Of a DNA stretch of 9,523 nt, positions 6,707 through 9,523 are shown in pieces. The translations under genes were made by a program, and so were the position numbers. The stretch is from Deltaproteobacteria bacterium (GTDB taxonomy: Bacteria > Desulfobacterota > DSM-4660 > Desulfatiglandales > B25-G16): contig QMLW01000038.1 in NCBI GenBank assembly GCA_003646935.1, positions 1 to 9,523 on the forward strand, given 5' to 3'. Positions within the stretch are counted from its first letter, which is position 1, and every line of letters starts with the position of its first letter. Below the pieces are notes generated by a model. That model was not told where the DNA came from and made no database searches. It worked only from the letters and a program-made list of their open reading frames with translations.

Positions 6707-7063
6707 CTATTGTCTTAGCCTGTTTCGAAATGAAGCAAGTTGCTTAACTAAAATATGTGTCTTATTTTCAATCTCTTCGTTTACGCTATCATCAATATAT
6801 TCATATAGGTTTGCCAGATCAAATCCTGCTACAGATTCGTAGACAGATCTTATTGATATACCCAATAACCTAGCGAACTCAGCATCAGAATTGTCAGCGG
6901 ATCCTTCAGCAATGTTTAATACAATAGAATTTATAGCCCTTTCAATTTGATTCGCAAGAGCTTTATCTTGCTTTTCAATATATCTCTTTGTGATATTGCG
7001 GCAAAACCTGCAGTAATCTTTAGCGTCTTGGTAGACCCTGAATTCCTTGAATCTAAACTTCAT
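6707..7063 (-). CDS. Four-helix-bundle protein of the 23S rRNA intervening-sequence (IVS) / Avd-like family
   Basis: This 118-residue, mostly helical protein shows the family hallmarks: an N-terminal F(R)VYQDAKD-type start (8-16), the central IERAINSIVLNIAEGSADNSDAEFARLLGIS segment (40-70, cited only in part here: NIAEGS at 50-55 is most diagnostic), then SVYESVAGFDLA (73-84) and a charged last helix. Relatives are encoded inside inserts in 23S rRNA of some bacteria, as free-standing genes near mobile DNA, and as Avd, the accessory protein of diversity-generating retroelements. No reverse transcriptase or variable repeat is visible here. I chose the ATG at 7063 rather than a TTG five codons earlier because GGGGAA (7076-7071) is correctly spaced from it and relatives start near this point. 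It sits between two tRNA-Ser genes on the same strand, in AT-rich DNA. Its biochemical role is unknown; nucleic-acid binding is plausible from Avd. Confidence 0.88.
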   Translation of the reverse strand: MKFRFKEFRVYQDAKDYCRFCRNITKRYIEKQDKALANQIERAINSIVLNIAEGSADNSDAEFARLLGISIRSVYESVAGFDLANLYEYIDDSVNEEIENKTHILVKQLASFRNRLRQ

Positions 7064-7089
7064 AGAATCTTTCCCCAAATTACAACTTT

Positions 7090-7116
7090 TTATTATGCTT
7101 CTTCTTCCAGCATCAA
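7090..7116 (-). promoter_or_regulatory. Weak candidate promoter for the four-helix-bundle gene
   Basis: On the minus strand TTGATG (7116-7111) is followed by TAATAA (7095-7090) at a 15-base spacing, shorter than ideal. It precedes the ATG at 7063 by a suitable distance. Confidence 0.3.
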
Positions 7117-7171
7117 GGCGTTGTGGAAAAGATCTTTACCAAGAGCTACTGGTCACAAGCCGCGAGTGAAT

Positions 7172-7186
7172 TGTAACAAGGTTACA
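7172..7186. repeat. Short perfect inverted repeat just downstream of tRNA-Ser(UGA)
   Basis: TGTAAC (7172-7177) and GTTACA (7181-7186) form a perfect 6-bp inverted repeat with a 3-base loop, beginning six bases past the encoded CCA of the tRNA. There is no T-run after it on the tRNA strand, so it is not a standard intrinsic terminator. It may be a processing or transcription-end structure, or chance. Confidence 0.4.
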
Positions 7187-7191
7187 TTTCC

Positions 7192-7279
7192 TGGCGGAGG
7201 GAGTAGGATTCGAACCCACGGTCCCTTACGGGACAACGGTTTTCAAGACCGCCTCCTTCAACCACTCGGACATCCCTCC
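7192..7279 (-). tRNA. tRNA-Ser (anticodon UGA)
   Basis: The minus strand gives acceptor stem GGAGGGA (from 7279) paired with TCCCTCC (7202-7196). The anticodon loop CTTGAAA has TGA at 7245-7243. The variable-arm hairpin is GTCCC-GTAA-GGGAC, the T-loop is TTCGAAT, the discriminator is G and CCA is encoded (7194-7192). It reads UCN codons, chiefly UCA. Its overall similarity to the neighbouring tRNA-Ser(GCU) is the normal family resemblance of serine tRNAs. Confidence 0.97.
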
Positions 7280-7289
7280 ACTCCTAGTA

Positions 7290-7318
7290 TCTATAGCATA
7301 CCGAATGAACCACGTCAA
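7290..7318 (-). promoter_or_regulatory. Strong sigma70 promoter of tRNA-Ser(UGA)
   Basis: On the minus strand TTGACG (7318-7313), a 17-base spacer and TATAGA (7295-7290) give a near-consensus promoter. The expected start near 7283 lies only about four bases before the mature tRNA 5' end at 7279. An A/T-rich stretch upstream of the -35 box could act as an UP element. Confidence 0.75.
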
Positions 7319-7436
7319 AAATTTTTGCTGAATGCCGTTCTCCTATAAATAAGTCTCTCATCTCCATTCGGTGCCTAAGCTGTAATTATTTGCTCTATCT
7401 AAGTCCCATTTCTTTCTATTATACAATTATTTACGA

Positions 7437-7466
7437 TTGACAGTAAGATCAATTTATATTACTAAT
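7437..7466 (+). promoter_or_regulatory. Promoter of the mazEF-like operon
   Basis: A consensus -35 box TTGACA (7437-7442) is followed by TACTAA at a 17-base spacing (7460-7465) or ACTAAT at 18 (7461-7466). The -10 region is imperfect, but it lies inside the inverted repeat at 7454-7480, the usual layout of a self-repressed toxin-antitoxin promoter. Confidence 0.6.
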
Positions 7467-7480
7467 AGGTAGTAATATAA
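7454..7480. promoter_or_regulatory. Perfect 11-bp inverted repeat, probable antitoxin operator
   Basis: TTATATTACTA (7454-7464) and TAGTAATATAA (7470-7480) are exact inverted copies around the 5-base centre ATAGG. It covers the -10 region and likely start site of the mazEF promoter. Ribbon-helix-helix antitoxins bind such palindromes as dimers, so autorepression by the product of 7503-7745 is the natural reading. Confidence 0.65.
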
Positions 7481-7502
7481 TTTAAGAAATAGAGGTAATA
7501 AA

Positions 7503-7745
7503 ATGAAATTAACGAAGGGAAAGGTTAGTATTTCACTGGATTCTTCTATTTTACAGGACATCGAGTTGTACTCTAAGTCTAGAAAGGTTTCCAGAAGTCA
7601 GGTAATTGAAAGTGTTCTTAAAAAATGGCAGCTAGATCTTAAGAAAAAACAAATGATCGAGGGATATAAGGCCATGGCCCAAGAAAATACCCGAATTGCA
7701 GAAGAATTCACCTCCTCAGGCCAGGAGGTGTGGCCCCATGAATAA
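7503..7745 (+). CDS. Ribbon-helix-helix antitoxin of a MazEF-type module
   Basis: This is an 80-residue protein. Residues 7-42 (KVSISLDSSILQDIELYSK... SRSQVIESVLKKW) match the beta-alpha-alpha ribbon-helix-helix DNA-binding fold of CopG/MetJ-like antitoxins. The acidic tail from about 52 to 78 (EGYKAMAQENTRIAEEF, then EVWP) is the usual flexible segment that wraps around MazF and blocks its active site. The start ATG 7503 has GAGGT (7492-7496) six bases upstream. The gene overlaps the toxin gene by eight bases (7738-7745). It most probably neutralises the downstream MazF and represses their shared promoter at 7437-7466. It is not the AbrB-like MazE of E. coli but the type seen in the Bacillus EndoAI/MazF-like and many other pairs. 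Confidence 0.88.
   Translation: MKLTKGKVSISLDSSILQDIELYSKSRKVSRSQVIESVLKKWQLDLKKKQMIEGYKAMAQENTRIAEEFTSSGQEVWPHE
7709..7730 (+). promoter_or_regulatory. Hairpin sequestering the mazF Shine-Dalgarno
   Basis: CACCTCCT (7709-7716) and AGGAGGTG (7723-7730) are a perfect 8-bp inverted repeat with a 6-base loop CAGGCC. The 3' arm is exactly the Shine-Dalgarno of the toxin, nine bases before its ATG at 7738. The hairpin lies inside the last codons of the antitoxin gene, so ribosomes translating the antitoxin would melt it. That implies toxin synthesis coupled to antitoxin synthesis. Confidence 0.7.
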
Positions 7746-8085
7746 ATTTCCTAAGCGCGGTGAGATTTGGCTAATCCAGTTTGATCCGAATGTCGGCTCC
7801 GAACAAGGAGGAACCCGTCCCGGCGTTATTTTACAAAACGATATTGGCAACGAGCACAGCCCTACGACGATTGTTGCCGCATTGACCACTACCCTTCGCC
7901 AAATGCCCATCCATGTTTATCTGGACAAATCAGATGGAGTGAATCGTCCATCCATGCTCCTTGCAGAGCAGATTCATACCATTGACAAAAAACGACTAGT
8001 AAAAAAAGTTGGCAGGATAGGGGATGAAAAATTCAAGGAAATTTATGATGCGGTTCTCTACAGCCTGGGATTTAAGGAGCTATAG
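7738..8085 (+). CDS. mazF: MazF-family endoribonuclease toxin
   Basis: This 115-residue MazF/PemK/CcdB-fold toxin belongs to a family that cuts mRNA, and sometimes rRNA or tRNA, at short sequence motifs. Residues 6-35 (KRGEIWLIQFDPNVGSEQGG, then TRPGVIL) carry the conserved GSEQxxxRP motif with Arg27, the usual catalytic Arg, and AALTT (47-51) holds the conserved Thr. The C-terminal motif LLAEQIHTIDKKRL (74-87) then KVGRI matches the family's EQxRTIDKxRL. I chose ATG 7738 rather than an earlier in-frame start because AGGAGG (7723-7728) lies nine bases before it and the domain begins there. The gene overlaps the antitoxin stop by eight bases. The cleavage site cannot be predicted from sequence. 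Confidence 0.94.
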   Translation: MNKFPKRGEIWLIQFDPNVGSEQGGTRPGVILQNDIGNEHSPTTIVAALTTTLRQMPIHVYLDKSDGVNRPSMLLAEQIHTIDKKRLVKKVGRIGDEKFKEIYDAVLYSLGFKEL

Positions 8086-8166
8086 GATAATCTCACTACA
8101 ATTAGCTCATAGAATTCAAAATCTTGTAAAACACCCCGAGTCTTTAGGATGAATTAAGACACAGTG

Positions 8167-8194
8167 TTGACTTCTACCAGAATTGTAATACAAT
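8167..8194 (+). promoter_or_regulatory. Promoter with embedded palindrome, vapBC-like operon
   Basis: TTGACT (8167-8172) and TACAAT (8189-8194) are separated by 16 bases, each 5 of 6 to consensus. The perfect palindrome ATTGTA-A-TACAAT (8182-8194) includes the whole -10 box, a likely binding site for the antitoxin encoded just downstream. A GTATT at 8207-8211 offers a further half site pairing with AATAC. Confidence 0.65.
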
Positions 8195-8225
8195 AGGTCA
8201 AAGAAAGTATTACGAGGTGATCGCA

Positions 8226-8519
8226 ATGAGTGTTTTAACCCTCAGAATAGATAAAGAATTTCTTAAAAAATTAGATAGTCTCTCCAGGGCAAGGGGCACG
8301 AATAGGAGCGCTCTGGTTAAAGAATTTCTGGAAAAGGCCTTAGAACAAGAAGGGCTGCTTGTAGACCAGGCAACTGTTGCCATGAAAAAGGGAAAAAAGC
8401 CAGATGTAGAAATAGATTGGGAAGCTATCGATAAGGAACTGGAAAGGAGTGTCCCATTTTTTAAGTCAGTCGAGGAAGCAATGGCTTATAGCAGGAAGAG
8501 GATATGGAAAAAAGGGTAA
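8226..8519 (+). CDS. Ribbon-helix-helix (VapB-type) antitoxin
   Basis: This is a 97-residue protein. Residues 2-40 (SVLTLRIDKEFLKKLDSLSR, then GTNRSALVKEFLEKAL) form a ribbon-helix-helix DNA-binding domain. The tail from about 50 to 97, with WEAIDKELERS and EEAMAYSRKRIW, is the expected toxin-binding part. The start ATG 8226 is preceded by GAGGTGAT (8214-8221), almost a perfect match to the 16S rRNA tail. A GTG at 8217 lies inside that ribosome site and is rejected as start. It overlaps the PIN toxin gene by 16 bases, the classical antitoxin-first arrangement. It probably neutralises that toxin and represses through the palindrome at 8182-8194. Confidence 0.88.
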   Translation: MSVLTLRIDKEFLKKLDSLSRARGTNRSALVKEFLEKALEQEGLLVDQATVAMKKGKKPDVEIDWEAIDKELERSVPFFKSVEEAMAYSRKRIWKKG

Positions 8520-8959
8520 AGGTATTTATCGATACTGATGTATACGTCATTGAAAGGAGATATAAAAGGGATACAAAGCATAGAGAAACCGTCAGATTCA
8601 TAGAAAAAGTGGCAAACAATGAGATTATCGCCTATACCTCTATCTACAATCTATTAGAATTTTGCGGAATCCTATCATTTAATCTCAGCGCTGAAAGTAC
8701 CGTAATGCTCTACCTCGGTTTTGCGAAAAGGTATAACACCACAATATTGTTCCCGGAGGAGAATGCCAAACTAGTATGCTTTGATCCTAAATCCATATTG
8801 GACTATATAAAGGGGAAGATGAGCTTTGGGGATGCGTTGGTAACTTCCATAGTCGATAAAAACAAGAAAATCCTCGATGCCTTTGTGACATGGAACGTGG
8901 AGCATTTTAAGGATAAAGTAATGGTAGCTGTTCTGAATCCAAATGAAATGCTATCTTGA
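8504..8959 (+). CDS. PIN-domain ribonuclease toxin (VapC-like)
   Basis: This 151-residue protein shows the PIN fold and its acidic metal site: Asp10 and Asp12 (VFIDTDVY), Glu52 (NLLEFCG), Asp110 (MSFGDALVTS) and the fourth-strand motif TWNVEHF (129-135), in which Asn131 takes the place of the last Asp. TWNxxHF is common in PIN toxins, so activity is likely kept. VapC relatives cut tRNA or rRNA using Mg or Mn ions; the target here cannot be deduced. ATG 8504 lies inside the antitoxin gene, with AGGA at 8493-8496 seven bases upstream. The 16-base overlap argues for coupled translation. It is somewhat longer than the usual VapC of about 130-140 residues, with an insertion around 78-100. Confidence 0.88.
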   Translation: MEKRVKVFIDTDVYVIERRYKRDTKHRETVRFIEKVANNEIIAYTSIYNLLEFCGILSFNLSAESTVMLYLGFAKRYNTTILFPEENAKLVCFDPKSILDYIKGKMSFGDALVTSIVDKNKKILDAFVTWNVEHFKDKVMVAVLNPNEMLS

Positions 8960-9001
8960 GGTTGGAGAAACAGAAAAAAAATTGAACAATGAGGTTAAAA
9001 A

Positions 9002-9292
9002 ATGCATTCATCAACCCAAAAGTGGCGGCATCCTGGGGGCAAGCTCAGGGAACTTGGGCCGGAACGCCTCACAGATACTGAGCTCCTTGCCATCTTGATT
9101 TCTTCCGGCATTAAAGGCAAGCCAGCTGAAGAAATTGCCGAAGAAATTCTTGCAAACTTTGGCTCATTTAAAGGAATGGCAAATCAGCCGCTGCACAAAT
9201 TCCTTGAGATAAAAGGGCTGGGAGATGTGAAATCCATAAGGATCGCCGCTACCTTTGAGATTGCACGAAGAATGGGGAAAAAAAGAGCCTGA
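9002..9292 (+). CDS. RadC N-terminal domain only (UPF0758-type), lacking the JAB/MPN domain
   Basis: The 96 residues match the N-terminal part of RadC: GKLRELGPERLTDTELLAIL (13-32), SSGIKGKPAEEIAEEIL (34-50), and a helix-hairpin-helix-like FLEIKGLGDVKS (67-78) followed by FEIARRM (85-91). Full RadC proteins continue for another 120 or so residues with a metallo-JAB/MPN domain; here the frame ends MGKKRA-stop and nothing downstream to 9523 encodes the missing part. ATG 9002 has GAGG (8991-8994) seven bases upstream, so it may be expressed as a small stand-alone DNA-binding domain. Alternatively it is a remnant cut off by a rearrangement; the stop codon lies inside GAGCCTGACCCC (9285-9296). RadC-type genes frequently sit in mobile regions. 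The function of RadC itself is not settled. Confidence 0.8.
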   Translation: MHSSTQKWRHPGGKLRELGPERLTDTELLAILISSGIKGKPAEEIAEEILANFGSFKGMANQPLHKFLEIKGLGDVKSIRIAATFEIARRMGKKRA

Positions 9293-9523
9293 CCCCTTTT
9301 CTAAAATAGTTCCTGCCAATGACCGTAATTCCACCCCGAGGTACCAACGTAAATTTTAGAAGCCATTAAATTTATATTATAGAGATTAAGATTTTTCGTC
9401 AGCCTTCTGTATCCTTAAAATAAATTGCTATTTGAAAATAGATACATTATTCTTTGTTGGAATATAAAACAAAAGTATTAATATTTTACTTGAAAATGTA
9501 AGAAAATAAACCTATATTATAAA
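9293..9523. other. AT-rich tail without a recognisable gene
   Basis: No open frame with a ribosome site or known motif is visible on either strand. The only structures seen are a small perfect inverted repeat CTATTT-GA-AAATAG (9428-9441) and the repeated string TATATTATA near both ends. It may be the intergenic continuation of the accessory region or the upstream region of a gene beyond the window. Confidence 0.5.

Noticed and set aside
6533..7214. Direct repeat GGATTCGAACCC near 6533 and 7207 as an attachment-site pair
   Set aside because: Both copies are the T-arm of serine tRNAs, and the resemblance reflects tRNA homology rather than a duplication made by integration.
8217..8225. GTG start three codons upstream of the VapB-like antitoxin
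   Set aside because: That GTG is part of the Shine-Dalgarno GAGGTGAT used by ATG 8226.
8894..8896. Loss of the last catalytic acid in the PIN toxin (Asn131 in TWNVEHF)
   Set aside because: TWNxxHF is a usual variant in PIN toxins, so it is not evidence of inactivation.

Overview
The window looks like a junction between core genome and an accessory region in a Gram-negative anaerobe. Left of about 6450 the DNA is GC-balanced and densely coded. Right of about 6612 it is visibly AT-rich and carries small mobile-type genes. Two unusual fusions, IspH-UbiA and cysteine synthase-CysRS, remind me of Desulfobacterota/Syntrophobacterales (the old Deltaproteobacteria). That assignment is from memory and is low confidence.

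Left block, minus strand (1-2738): dusB is translationally coupled by a GTGA overlap to an ispH gene fused in frame to a UbiA-type membrane prenyltransferase. Three bases further on, a new reading frame begins MPSVSVIIP, the typical first residues of a family 2 glycosyltransferase, and it runs off the window. The order suggests an operon linking tRNA dihydrouridylation, the last step of isoprenoid precursor synthesis, a prenyl transfer and probably a glycan or lipid step.

Middle block, plus strand (2799-6452): a YmdB/MacroD-type macrodomain protein, a small flavodoxin-fold protein, a weak 47-codon ORF, and then a 769-residue fusion. In that fusion a complete CysM/CysK-type cysteine synthase precedes a full-length cysteinyl-tRNA-synthetase-like region. 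The synthetase half keeps its Zn/cysteine-binding residues, but both class I adenylation signatures are lost: HIGH reads DLGE and KMSKS reads PPHTL. The frame is intact and the rest of the fold is well conserved, so this looks like a repurposed synthetase rather than decay. It is the strongest candidate here for an undescribed activity.

Right block (6518-9523): two minus-strand tRNA-Ser genes (GCU and UGA anticodons) bracket a small four-helix-bundle protein of the 23S rRNA intervening-sequence/Avd-like family. To their right, on the plus strand, are two toxin-antitoxin operons and a free-standing N-terminal piece of RadC. The first operon is a MazEF type with a ribbon-helix-helix antitoxin. 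The second is a VapBC type with a ribbon-helix-helix antitoxin and a PIN toxin. Each has a sigma70-like promoter overlapped by a perfect inverted repeat, as expected for autoregulation. At the mazE/mazF junction a perfect 8-bp inverted repeat places the toxin's Shine-Dalgarno in a hairpin, which implies that antitoxin translation is needed to open the toxin start. The last 230 bases are AT-rich with no recognisable gene.

No CRISPR array, rRNA, integrase or transposase gene is visible.
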